Assembly (NCBI GenBank): GCA_964424035.1
Contig: CAYRHB010000004.1
Location: 1-59,946 of the forward strand
Source: Leptolinea sp964424035
GTDB taxonomy: Bacteria; Chloroflexota; Anaerolineae; Anaerolineales; Anaerolineaceae
Length of the DNA: 59,946 nucleotides
Direction of reading: 5' to 3'
Shown: positions 15,798 through 26,216 of the stretch, in pieces
Layout of the letters: every line of letters starts with the position of its first letter
How positions within the stretch are numbered: position 1 is the first letter of the stretch
The notes under the pieces: model-generated
Told to the model about the DNA's origin: nothing
Databases searched by the model: none
Seen by the model: only the letters and a program-made list of their open reading frames with translations
Program-made: the position numbers and the translations under genes

Positions 15798-17132
15798 CTA
15801 GTCTGTGGTCTGTTTGATCCGCAGCCGGATCCCATCGACGGCTGTAACGCTTACACGGCTGCCTGCCGGGATGGCAGGTTCACCCGGCTCCACGTACGCG
15901 CTCCAACGCTCACCGGCCACCTGTACTTCGCCTTCCGGGTCGATGTTATTCATGGCATATCCTGTCTTACCAACCAGTGCCTCACGGCCAGCGATGACTG
16001 GTTTCTTTTGTGCCAGGATGCCGATGCTAACGATGCCGAAGAAAAAGGCTCCCAGAAACAGACCAGTGCCAATTACCAGGGGGATGGATATTGTGGGATA
16101 ACCGGGGAGCCGGACACTGTTAAACAGGACCAGCGCCCCGACAATGAAGGATAAGGTTCCGGCGGCGGTTAACGCGCCGTGTGTGGGGGCTTTAATATCC
16201 AGAATGAATAGAACAAAAGCCATCACCATAAAAACCAAGCCGAAGAGATTAACTGGGAGAATACCCATACCATAAACCGCCAGGGCAACACAGCATAAAC
16301 CCAGGAAGCCTGCAACCCATCCGCCGGGGGATGATATTTCTATCAGGATTGCCTGAACGCCGATGGACAGCAACAAGAAAAGCAGATTTGGGTTGGTAAG
16401 CATCATCAATAATTTTTCAATGAGCGACATATCGAAAATATCGACAGTTGCATCAGATAGCTCGAGAACTTGTTCCCCCTTCGGAAGGGTAACAGTAACG
16501 CCATCCAATTTCTGCAGCAGGTCATCCAGATCATCTGCCTGAACATCGACCAGGTGGATTTCAACCGCCTCGGCAGCTGAAACGGCTCTTGCATTCTCAA
16601 TCGTCTCTTCAGCCGTACGGATAGCCTCTGTTCCGCGTTTGGAAGCCAGGCTTCTGACTGTGGCTTTTAAGATCTCTTTTACTTTTGACTCCATGGTTGT
16701 GCCGATGTCTTCGCCATTACCACCCACAGGGCTGGCGGCTCCGATCGCAGTCTCCGGCGCCATGGCAGAGGCGTGTCCGGCCAGGGTAATGATCGTGCCG
16801 GCGCTTCCGGCCATTGCGCCGCGTGGACTCACATAGACGATTACGGGGACATCGCTTGAGCGGATAACCTGCACCACGCGGTTCATCAGTTCAATACTGC
16901 CGCCCGGAGTATTCATCTCAAGGACTATGGCCGTGTATGCCCGATCTTCCGCGTTTTGTATTGCGCGCGTAACATAATCGACCATGACCGATGTAACAGG
17001 ACCGTCATACTTCAATAGCAGAATATGCGGGGTTTGTGATTGAGCCTGCACCGGTTGCGCCACGGCAAAAAATCCCAGCGCGGTAAGTCCGATCGCCAGA
17101 ATCAACCAGATTGAGACATAAGTTCTTTTCAT
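15798..17132 (-). CDS. NfeD-family membrane serine protease
   Basis: From ATG 17132 the protein has 444 residues: a Sec signal or anchor, a ClpP/SppA-fold protease domain with the nucleophile in A-G-S-A-G-T and a likely lysine partner in S-L-A-S-K-R-G, about five transmembrane helices, and a C-terminal OB-fold NfeD domain. Known relatives cleave stomatin C-termini and act in membrane quality control. No stomatin gene adjoins it here. ATG 17180 would add 16 residues without a signal-like character. The TATAAT 6 bases before ATG 17132 supports the shorter, possibly leaderless, start. It is divergent from dnaK and convergent with the UPF0316 gene. Confidence 0.9.
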   Translation of the reverse strand: MKRTYVSIWLILAIGLTALGFFAVAQPVQAQSQTPHILLLKYDGPVTSVMVDYVTRAIQNAEDRAYTAIVLEMNTPGGSIELMNRVVQVIRSSDVPVIVYVSPRGAMAGSAGTIITLAGHASAMAPETAIGAASPVGGNGEDIGTTMESKVKEILKATVRSLASKRGTEAIRTAEETIENARAVSAAEAVEIHLVDVQADDLDDLLQKLDGVTVTLPKGEQVLELSDATVDIFDMSLIEKLLMMLTNPNLLFLLLSIGVQAILIEISSPGGWVAGFLGLCCVALAVYGMGILPVNLFGLVFMVMAFVLFILDIKAPTHGALTAAGTLSFIVGALVLFNSVRLPGYPTISIPLVIGTGLFLGAFFFGIVSIGILAQKKPVIAGREALVGKTGYAMNNIDPEGEVQVAGERWSAYVEPGEPAIPAGSRVSVTAVDGIRLRIKQTTD

Positions 17133-17138
17133 ATCTCC

Positions 17139-17144
17139 ATTATA
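17139..17144 (-). promoter_or_regulatory. -10 box of the NfeD gene, leaderless-type
   Basis: TATAAT on the minus strand, six bases (GGAGAT) before ATG 17132. The GGAG in the spacer is too close to the ATG to serve as a normal ribosome site. Confidence 0.55.
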
Positions 17145-17291
17145 CGCAAGCCATGAGGAATTCATGGCAGGCTTATGCATGGAAGTGTCAATTGCCCGGG
17201 TTTATATGTAATTCTTTCACAATGTTAATAGAAAATTTTCAATTCAGGCGTATCTTTGTAACGATAAGAAATTTTTCTAGGAGAGTGAACT

Positions 17292-19157
<1,866 letters not shown>

Positions 19158-19179
19158 TATTGGTTGAACTAGTAACCAA

Positions 19180-19219
19180 AAGAAAATTCTGAGGGTTAAA
19201 AACCTTCAGTTTTTCTTTT
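19180..19219 (+). terminator. Intrinsic terminator after dnaK, probably bidirectional
   Basis: CTGAGGGTT (19189-19197) pairs with AACCTTCAG (19201-19209), with one G-U pair and a 3-base loop, followed by TTTTTCTTTT. The preceding AAAAGAAAA tract would give a U-run in the other direction. It sits between dnaK and the convergent YfhO-like gene. Confidence 0.85.
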
Positions 19220-19232
19220 AAAAACATGACGG

Positions 19233-22073
19233 CTAATCCGCACAGGCCGGATTGGCCCATTGGAACAGGCGGGGACAGTAAACAATTATGATCCCGTGTT
19301 CTCCGGGTTCAAGTTTCAGGCTTTTAAATGTTCCAAAAAGCGGTTCAATTATCTCCGGTTGCCCGTCAACCCTGGCGATCCAGTTTTCATCCAGGTTATC
19401 AATAAACGAGAAATACCCGGAAGACGGAACAGTCAGGTTCACCTGCAATAGATCCCCCGTATAATCGATGATCTCCGGTTTGATTTCAAACCTGCGGGCG
19501 TCCGTCAGGAATGCATCAATGGATGAATGATCAATCGAAGAACTGAAGAAGAAACGGCGGCCGTCAATGACACCCAGCAATTCATCGCGGGCGGTTGTAT
19601 CGATCGCGGGATCAAAATAAAAATCCTGGTAGGCGCTGAAATGCCATTTTGGTGGGCTTCCCACCGAAAAAGCGGGAGATAGCGTAAGGGTGGAATTTTC
19701 ATTCTTGCGGGGTGTTTTCAACGCGACTGGCATGAGCCTGGCGTATTGACCTGCTTCCCGGTCTTCTCTGGGGGTGAATCCGTTGTTCCACAGCCAGGGT
19801 CCACCGCACCACAGGTTGGCCATTGAGAAGAGTCCCAAACCCGCGAGTACCCATTTCCAGCGGTTGAATGATATTCCATGTTTGCGAAAGAGAAGGAATG
19901 CCACGATGATCACAGCCAGCAGGCTGAAACCCATGTACGAATAACTGAAAACGGTTGAAAGGATTGCCCTGTCTGGAATGATATTCAAGCCGGCTACGTT
20001 GGCAGCTGTCTGGATGAGGTATGCAACCCGCGGAATGAAATAGATCTGCCAGTATTCGTCGGTGATTCCATGAGAGAACTCATAGATCTGGAATCCCAGA
20101 CTGAACAGGGCGATTCCCGCCAGCGGCAACCAGGACCGCTTATCCAGAAGCCTGCACGTTTCCTTATGGAGCAATCTCGATTCCAGATCTCCAAGGGCGT
20201 ATGCCAGCAACAGGGCCAAACCCGGCAACAGGGCGATGCTCAACCGCCCCCATCCGCGGAGTGCGGAGAAGGCCGGAAGTAATTTGTAGAAGAGTAAAAA
20301 CAGGTAAGATTTCTCTCCATAAGAAATATAGCTAAGGAAGACCAGCCAGGAGACCAGCGCGACCTTGACCGGCCATGAACGCCTCAGGGTGATTTCCGGT
20401 TCTTCAGTTTCTGAAACCTTTTGAGGGCGGACGAGGTAAAGGATGATCAGGGTTAACGGCAGGGCTCCAAAGTAAAACCAGCCTTCAGGCCGGGCGGCGA
20501 CCGGGTACACCAGGGATTCGAGTGTGTCGAGAAAATCGAACGGGTACATGGTGGCATGCGTGAAATCATCCCCGGCGCGCCCTGCAGTCAGCGCGATCGT
20601 CTTGGCCATCTGGTACAGATAAGGCCCGCAGACCACCAGGGCGGCAAGGCAGGCTGTCGAGAATCCGGTAAGATATTTTCTCCAATCCAGTTTACCAATA
20701 CCAAAGAGAACCACCCGCACCCGTGGAATGAGCAGGAAGAGCAGATACGGCCCGGCGAGAAACGGGAGGTAATACACATAATATGGATACCCGGCAGTGA
20801 ACAGGCAGATCAATGAAAAACTTAGCCCGGTTGTCCACAACCAGACAGTTTTCCATTCCCGAGCGGTGGATAAGCGGGTTAAAGCCAGCAAAATCCACGG
20901 GTACCAGGCGGCTTCATGGGTTGCGTTCGGGAATCGGATCAATTCGGTCATTTTGTAGCTCAATGCCATGATCAACGCGGCTGGAAGAGCGTGACGTTTT
21001 TTGATATTTAATGCCCTCAGCCAAACATACAAACCGAGGGAAAACCAGCAGATGGCGGCAACAGTGAATACCTGGTGATCCAACCGGGTGTATCCGCCAT
21101 TGATCCGGTAGATCAATGCGAGGAAGGCATTGACCGGGTACATGGCCTGCGCCAGCGGGTTGGAGAAGAACGGGAACCCGGCAGCTTCCGAAGGGGACCA
21201 GAGCGGCAGGGTTCCTTCAGAGAGAAAATCCAGCAGGTATGTTTTGTAAACATAATAGAACGGACCGAAATCGTTGCCCAGAGATACATTATGTCCGGCA
21301 GAAGTTGTTACATATGGCAGGAGGAAAAACAGCGGCAACAAAAAAGCCACAGTACCGGCCAAATATCGTGATAAAAGAAGATGGAAAAATCCTGCCAGAA
21401 GGAAAAACTCGCTGATCAGAAGCATCCCAACCCAGACGATCCAGACAGGCGAGACCGACCCATATGACCCGGGAATCGCATTAACAATGGACAGATCGGG
21501 TTTGGGAGTGTCAAGACCAACCCGGATTGTCTGCCCCTGTAGATTGATATTGACGTCACCATAGTCCGGGCCGGTAATGAAGGTCATCTCGATGGGAGCT
21601 TCAGCTGAACCTGAAAATATCAGGTTTCCAGCGCCTTCGTCTGTTGTCTGCCAACCACTTTCGGTCAGTTTCCAATCCCCTTCCGATTTGAAGTGGTCAA
21701 GCTCGAATAACCGGCCACCCGAGGTGATCCGGGTCAATTGGACCGCACTGTCAGCCTGGATGCTGATATGGAATGTGGATGGGAAAGCCGGTGGCTGCCA
21801 GTGAAACAGGATAAGGCAGGTCAGGGCGGCAAGCAGGCTTAAAGCAAGCTGTTTACGACCGGGACCGGGAAATTTCATAAAAAGACCCCATCGCAGATCG
21901 AGGAGCCAGAGCAACCCGGTTATCCCCGCCCAGATGGAAAGGAACAACAGCGCTTTTCCGCTGATTGGTTGCTCAAAAAAACCATACACGCGGCAGGCGA
22001 GGGGGTAGGATATAACCGTTGAAACAAAGAAGATCAACAACGCAGACCGGTTTGTGTTAAGCCACTTTTTCAT
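19233..22073 (-). CDS. YfhO-family polytopic membrane protein
   Basis: The 946-residue protein has many hydrophobic helices and the YfhO-family hallmark near the end of the first periplasmic region: G-N-D-F-G-P-F-Y, then P-L-W-S-P-S-E-A-A-G-F-P-F-F-S-N. It ends with a beta-rich soluble domain (N-W-I-A-R-V-D-G ... F-K-S-L-K-L-E-P-G-E-H). YfhO of Gram-positive bacteria is needed for glycosylation of lipoteichoic acid, and the fold is that of GT-C glycosyltransferases. Here it probably adds sugars to an envelope polymer or protein. A large N-terminal extracytoplasmic insertion precedes the hallmark. The start has a TATAAT 7 bases upstream and no Shine-Dalgarno. Confidence 0.85.
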   Translation of the reverse strand: MKKWLNTNRSALLIFFVSTVISYPLACRVYGFFEQPISGKALLFLSIWAGITGLLWLLDLRWGLFMKFPGPGRKQLALSLLAALTCLILFHWQPPAFPSTFHISIQADSAVQLTRITSGGRLFELDHFKSEGDWKLTESGWQTTDEGAGNLIFSGSAEAPIEMTFITGPDYGDVNINLQGQTIRVGLDTPKPDLSIVNAIPGSYGSVSPVWIVWVGMLLISEFFLLAGFFHLLLSRYLAGTVAFLLPLFFLLPYVTTSAGHNVSLGNDFGPFYYVYKTYLLDFLSEGTLPLWSPSEAAGFPFFSNPLAQAMYPVNAFLALIYRINGGYTRLDHQVFTVAAICWFSLGLYVWLRALNIKKRHALPAALIMALSYKMTELIRFPNATHEAAWYPWILLALTRLSTAREWKTVWLWTTGLSFSLICLFTAGYPYYVYYLPFLAGPYLLFLLIPRVRVVLFGIGKLDWRKYLTGFSTACLAALVVCGPYLYQMAKTIALTAGRAGDDFTHATMYPFDFLDTLESLVYPVAARPEGWFYFGALPLTLIILYLVRPQKVSETEEPEITLRRSWPVKVALVSWLVFLSYISYGEKSYLFLLFYKLLPAFSALRGWGRLSIALLPGLALLLAYALGDLESRLLHKETCRLLDKRSWLPLAGIALFSLGFQIYEFSHGITDEYWQIYFIPRVAYLIQTAANVAGLNIIPDRAILSTVFSYSYMGFSLLAVIIVAFLLFRKHGISFNRWKWVLAGLGLFSMANLWCGGPWLWNNGFTPREDREAGQYARLMPVALKTPRKNENSTLTLSPAFSVGSPPKWHFSAYQDFYFDPAIDTTARDELLGVIDGRRFFFSSSIDHSSIDAFLTDARRFEIKPEIIDYTGDLLQVNLTVPSSGYFSFIDNLDENWIARVDGQPEIIEPLFGTFKSLKLEPGEHGIIIVYCPRLFQWANPACAD

Positions 22074-22080
22074 CCGGGTT

Positions 22081-22125
22081 ATTATAGTCGAGGCAGGAAA
22101 ACATGGTTGTCGCGGATGTTATAAT
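22081..22125. promoter_or_regulatory. Divergent pair of leaderless-type -10 boxes
   Basis: A minus-strand TATAAT (22081-22086) serves the YfhO-like gene at 7-base spacing from its ATG. A plus-strand TATAAT (22120-22125, preceded by TGT, an extended -10) serves the C39 gene at 6-base spacing. Both lie in a 58-bp gap, leaving little room for separate -35 boxes. Confidence 0.55.
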
Positions 22126-22131
22126 GCCGGT

Positions 22132-23442
22132 ATGTCAAATCCTCCAATCCGAAGACGTAGACGCCGTTCCAACCTGCCGCAGATCATTCTGGGGATATTG
22201 ATCATCGGAGGAATCGTCTACTTCCTGCCGCCGGTCAAAGAACGGGTGGATTGGCATGTGAACACCTGGCGGATGCAGATCATGTCGGTCATACGCCCGC
22301 CGGAAAAAGAGGTGTTTGTTCCTCAGAAAGAGAACACCCCGGCGTCAACCCCGGTCATACCACTTCAGCCGACCTCCACACAGACCATTACAGTGGAACC
22401 CACTGTTGTGGTGGAAGCGACAGCCATTTTCACACCTACAATCACAGCAACCCCGCTGCCTGAAAAGGTCGCATTGACCGGTGTGCGTTATATGGACCAG
22501 CATGGCGTACGGAATTACTGCGCCCCGTCAACGCTGGGTATGGCTATTTCGTATTGGGGTTGGAAGGGGACACGAACCGACATCGGCAAGGCGGTAAAGC
22601 CGTATGAGGATGATTACAACGTCATGCCGTATGAATTGGAAGACTATGCCAAAAATAACGCGGGCTTGCTATCCGTTACGCGCATCGGCGGGACAATAGA
22701 GCTTATCAAATCACTCGTCGCCGGAGGATTCCCTGTATTAACTGAAATGGGTGTGTACCAATTGGACCTGGCGAACAATGTCAGTTGGATGGGGCACTAC
22801 GTCATCATCACCGGATATGATGACGCAACCGGAGAGTTCATCACCCAGGATGCGTATAAGGGTGCCAATCGGCGGGTTAAATACACAGAGTTCGAAAAGG
22901 AATGGCGCGCCTTCAACTTCCTCTTCATGGTTGTGCACACTGCTGAGACCGAACCACAATTGCGAGCCATTATGGGTCCCATGTGGGATGAAACCACCGC
23001 CAATCGTGCTGCCTATGACCGGGCGAATAAAGAGATCTCGGAAATGACGGATATCTACCAGTATTTTGCCTGGTTCAACCGCGGTACCAGTATGGTCAAG
23101 TTACAGGATTATGCGGGAGCATCCCAGGCGTATGATGAAGCTTTTGCCATCTATGAAACCCTGCCTGAAGATACACGTCCATTCCGCATGGTATGGTATC
23201 AGACCGGCCCGTATATGGCGTATTACTACACCGGACGCTACCAGGACGTGGTAAACCTGGCCGATTTCACGCTGGGGTTGACCAATCATCTCGGCCTGGA
23301 AGAATCCAATTACTGGCGTGCCATGGGAAACGCAGCCATCGGCAACCGGGATGAAGCCATAACAGACTTGCGAACAACCCTGAAGATCCACCAGAATTTT
23401 GAACCGAGTGTCATAAAACTGCAGGAAATGGGGGCGAATTAA
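22132..23442 (+). CDS. Membrane-anchored C39-like cysteine peptidase with TPR region
   Basis: From ATG 22132 the protein has 436 residues. An Arg-rich N-terminus is followed by a signal anchor (16-33) and a Pro/Thr-rich linker (65-110). A papain-like C39 peptidase domain has Cys130 in N-Y-C-A-P-S, His222 in G-H-Y-V-I-I and Asp240 in T-Q-D-A-Y. The C-terminal 150 residues are helical and TPR-like. The active site appears intact and extracytoplasmic. No ABC exporter is near, so it is not a bacteriocin leader peptidase in the usual sense. The target is unknown. The start was chosen at the ATG 6 bases after TATAAT; an upstream frame extension crosses the promoter and is unlikely. Confidence 0.85.
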   Translation: MSNPPIRRRRRRSNLPQIILGILIIGGIVYFLPPVKERVDWHVNTWRMQIMSVIRPPEKEVFVPQKENTPASTPVIPLQPTSTQTITVEPTVVVEATAIFTPTITATPLPEKVALTGVRYMDQHGVRNYCAPSTLGMAISYWGWKGTRTDIGKAVKPYEDDYNVMPYELEDYAKNNAGLLSVTRIGGTIELIKSLVAGGFPVLTEMGVYQLDLANNVSWMGHYVIITGYDDATGEFITQDAYKGANRRVKYTEFEKEWRAFNFLFMVVHTAETEPQLRAIMGPMWDETTANRAAYDRANKEISEMTDIYQYFAWFNRGTSMVKLQDYAGASQAYDEAFAIYETLPEDTRPFRMVWYQTGPYMAYYYTGRYQDVVNLADFTLGLTNHLGLEESNYWRAMGNAAIGNRDEAITDLRTTLKIHQNFEPSVIKLQEMGAN

Positions 23443-23616
23443 CCAACTCTTTACAGGGAAATATCATCCAATGTCTGGTTTGGGTGTTTTTTTCAGTAAA
23501 ATAGATATAAAGGACAACTCTGTCCGATTCATATATGGATTGTCACTGTAGTACTCAACTTCGTTTATCACCTGTCAACCTGATTGATGACTTCCCATTA
23601 ATTGGCGGGACTCCTC

Positions 23617-24867
23617 ATGCGAATACTGCATTTTGCTGACGCCCACATTGATATCGCCAGCCAGCGTCGGCGGGATCCGGCCAGCGGATTGCCCATCCGC
23701 GTGCTGGATTTTCTAAAAGCGCTGGACGCCATAGTGGATACGGCAATCGGGGAGAAAGTGGACCTGGTTCTCTTTGCCGGGGACGCATACAAAGACCGGA
23801 CACCCGTGCCTACCTATCAACGTGAGTGGGGACGGCGGATCATGCGTCTTTCACAGGTGGGGATTCCTACTCTGCTCCTGGTTGGAAATCATGACCTGCC
23901 ACCGGCTTCCGGCAGGGCTAACGCATTGCAGGAATTTGATACCCTGGAAGTGCCTCATGTGCGGGTCCTGTCCCGGCCATCTTTTTTGAAACCGGATGAC
24001 CTGGAAGGGTTGCCGCTTCAGGTGATCGCGCTGCCTTGGATTTCGCGTTCCGGTATGATGGCAACACTGGCTGCTGAAGGTGAAGACGTCAGTCCGGTGG
24101 ATGTTTTTGAAGAGATCGAGAAGCGGGTAACCCGGATGATCAACCGCTGGCTGGATGAAGCTGACCCTGATGTCCCGGTCATGCTCACAGCGCACGGAAT
24201 GGTTCAGGGCGCCGAGTTGGGATCGGAACGGACCATCAGCCTCGGTAATGATCTGGTTTTTCCCGGATCACTGGTAAGGGATCCACGCCTGGCATACACC
24301 GCTCTCGGACATATCCATAAATACCAGGATTTGAATGCGGGGAATCAACCTCCGGTTATCTATCCTGGTTCAATTGAACGGGTGGATTTTGGTGAAGTGC
24401 AGGATGAAAAAGGCTTTGTTATTACCACTATTGAATCCGGAAAACCGACGGTTGTTGAACGTCGTGTTTTGGAAGGTCGAAAATTCCTGGATAAGTTCAT
24501 CTGTTTTGATTCCGGGGTTGAGATTGGTGAAAAAATACAGGCTGTAATGCCCCGACCGGAAGACATGGAAGGAGCCATATTCAGGCTGACTCTGGATTAT
24601 CCACGCTCGTTGGAGCCGATGATTGATGAACCGGCCATCCGGCGTGAGGCGGAATCGGCATTGGAATTTCATCTGGTCCGCAAGGTGCGGGTCGAGACCC
24701 GGTCTCGCGTGGGGGATGGCGCCGGGCTGAGTGGAATGAGTGTGGAAGAACAGTTAAATACGTACTGGTTGACCCGCAACATTGCATCGGAAGAACGGGA
24801 CGCTTTGAATATTTTGGCTGGCTCGATCTTCGCGACTGCCAGTGGGATGGGAGACGTACAGGGGTGA
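23617..24867 (+). CDS. sbcD: Nuclease SbcD (Mre11 family)
   Basis: From ATG 23617 the protein has 416 residues with the calcineurin-like phosphoesterase motifs: H-F-A-D-A-H-I-D, F-A-G-D-A-Y-K-D-R, V-G-N-H-D, then the A-L-G-H-I-H-K region. In motif I the canonical DxH is kept (D-A-H). With SbcC it forms the ATP-controlled nuclease that cleaves hairpins and DNA-protein blocks. The upstream TTG at 23602 is less likely. The usual partner sbcC is not directly next: a CNNM/CorC gene lies between them. The 174 bases upstream hold no gene. Confidence 0.93.
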   Translation: MRILHFADAHIDIASQRRRDPASGLPIRVLDFLKALDAIVDTAIGEKVDLVLFAGDAYKDRTPVPTYQREWGRRIMRLSQVGIPTLLLVGNHDLPPASGRANALQEFDTLEVPHVRVLSRPSFLKPDDLEGLPLQVIALPWISRSGMMATLAAEGEDVSPVDVFEEIEKRVTRMINRWLDEADPDVPVMLTAHGMVQGAELGSERTISLGNDLVFPGSLVRDPRLAYTALGHIHKYQDLNAGNQPPVIYPGSIERVDFGEVQDEKGFVITTIESGKPTVVERRVLEGRKFLDKFICFDSGVEIGEKIQAVMPRPEDMEGAIFRLTLDYPRSLEPMIDEPAIRREAESALEFHLVRKVRVETRSRVGDGAGLSGMSVEEQLNTYWLTRNIASEERDALNILAGSIFATASGMGDVQG

Positions 24868-24887
24868 TTGCAACCCCGGGGAGTTAA

Positions 24888-26204
24888 ATGAACGGTAACT
24901 GGGTGGAAGTATTTCTAATATTCCTGATGTTTATTATTAATGGCCTGTTTGCCATGACCGAGATCGCCCTGGTGTCAGTGCGTAAATCACGCATTGAACA
25001 ACAGGCTGAGGATGGCAGTAAAGATGCGAAAACCGCGCTTCAGTTGATTGAATCACCAAACCGGTTTCTTTCAACGGTCCAGGTGGGTATTTCGCTGGTG
25101 GGCGTATTTGCCGGTGCACTTGGTGGTGCCAGTTTTGCAGATGGATTGGCAGTCTGGATCGATCGGGTCCCCGTCCTTGCGCCCTACAGCCATGGAATCG
25201 CCCTGGTTATTGTTGTGTTGATCATCACGTATTTTTCGCTGGTCATTGGTGAACTGATCCCCAAACGGCTGGCATTGCATTCTTCTGAGAAGATCACCCT
25301 GGCTATGGCGCGGCCCATGCAAATCCTCTCGCGTCTGGTTTCACCGGTGGTCAATCTTCTGGCTGTTTCGACCGATCTGGGATTGAAGCTGCTCGGAGTG
25401 AAAGAAGCACAGGAATCCCCGGTATCAGATGAAGAGATCATGCTCCTATTGGAACAGGCACGGGAGACCGGCTCTGTTGAGGATCTGGAACAGGATATGG
25501 TGGAAAGTGTTTTCCGGCTGGGCGACCGCCGGGCGGACGCCATCATGACGCCGCGCATTGAGCTGGTCTGGCTGGACAGCCGGGAACCGCTGGATGTGAA
25601 TATTGGAAAAGTACTTTCGTCAAGCCATTCATTATTCCCGGTGGGGGATGGAAGCCTGGATGAAATCATTGGTGTTGTACGTGCCAAGGAACTGGTTGGG
25701 CGAAAATTGAACGGTGAGGATGTTCGCCTGGCTGATATTGTCATTCCTTCCCTGTTTGTTCCTGACAGTATGCCGGCGTTAAAAGTACTGGAACTGTTAA
25801 AAACACCGGGCAATCGCGCCGCTTTGGTGGTGGACGAATATGGTGCTCTGCAGGGTATGGTTACCCTGTCCGATGTGCTGGAGGCGATCATCGGTGATAT
25901 CCCGATTCCGGGTGAATCCTTTGAACCGCAGATCGTGGAAAGGGAGGATGGTTCCTATCTGTTTGACGGCCAGCTTCAAATTGACCAGCTCAAAGATATC
26001 CTTGACCTGGATAAATTGCCGGAGGAGGATCACGCCGGTTTCCAGACACTGGGCGGTCTGATGATGAATCAACTGGGAGAAATCCCTTCCACCGGCCAGC
26101 ACTTTGAACTGGAGGGTTTCCGCTTTGAGGTCCTGGATATGGACGGCCGCCGGGTGGATAAAGTGTTGGTGGAACGAATTGAGACACCGGAAGAGTATCA
26201 ATAG
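24888..26204 (+). CDS. CNNM/CorC-type transmembrane CBS protein (hemolysin family)
   Basis: The 438-residue protein has an N-terminal CNNM/DUF21 membrane domain (about 1-190, with F-A-M-T-E-I-A-L-V-S-V and G-E-L-I-P-K-R), a CBS pair (about 215-345, containing M-T-P-R and V-D-E-Y-G) and a C-terminal CorC/HlyC domain. Relatives are implicated in magnesium or cobalt efflux; the name hemolysin is historical. A GGGGAG site lies before the ATG. It is 20 bases after sbcD and 12 before sbcC, so it is probably in one operon with the nuclease, possibly linking divalent-metal balance to a manganese-dependent nuclease. That link is speculation. Confidence 0.92.
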   Translation: MNGNWVEVFLIFLMFIINGLFAMTEIALVSVRKSRIEQQAEDGSKDAKTALQLIESPNRFLSTVQVGISLVGVFAGALGGASFADGLAVWIDRVPVLAPYSHGIALVIVVLIITYFSLVIGELIPKRLALHSSEKITLAMARPMQILSRLVSPVVNLLAVSTDLGLKLLGVKEAQESPVSDEEIMLLLEQARETGSVEDLEQDMVESVFRLGDRRADAIMTPRIELVWLDSREPLDVNIGKVLSSSHSLFPVGDGSLDEIIGVVRAKELVGRKLNGEDVRLADIVIPSLFVPDSMPALKVLELLKTPGNRAALVVDEYGALQGMVTLSDVLEAIIGDIPIPGESFEPQIVEREDGSYLFDGQLQIDQLKDILDLDKLPEEDHAGFQTLGGLMMNQLGEIPSTGQHFELEGFRFEVLDMDGRRVDKVLVERIETPEEYQ

Positions 26205-26216
26205 GCATTTTTTCAG

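Noticed and set aside
17145..17291. CIRCE element or heat-shock promoter upstream of dnaK
   Set aside because: No TTAGCACTC-type inverted repeat and no sigma-32-like box could be found; only a 10-base palindrome is present.
25184..25891. Long open frame of 235 codons on the minus strand
   Set aside because: It lies wholly antisense to the CNNM/CorC gene and its Ser/Arg-rich translation is typical of a shadow frame.
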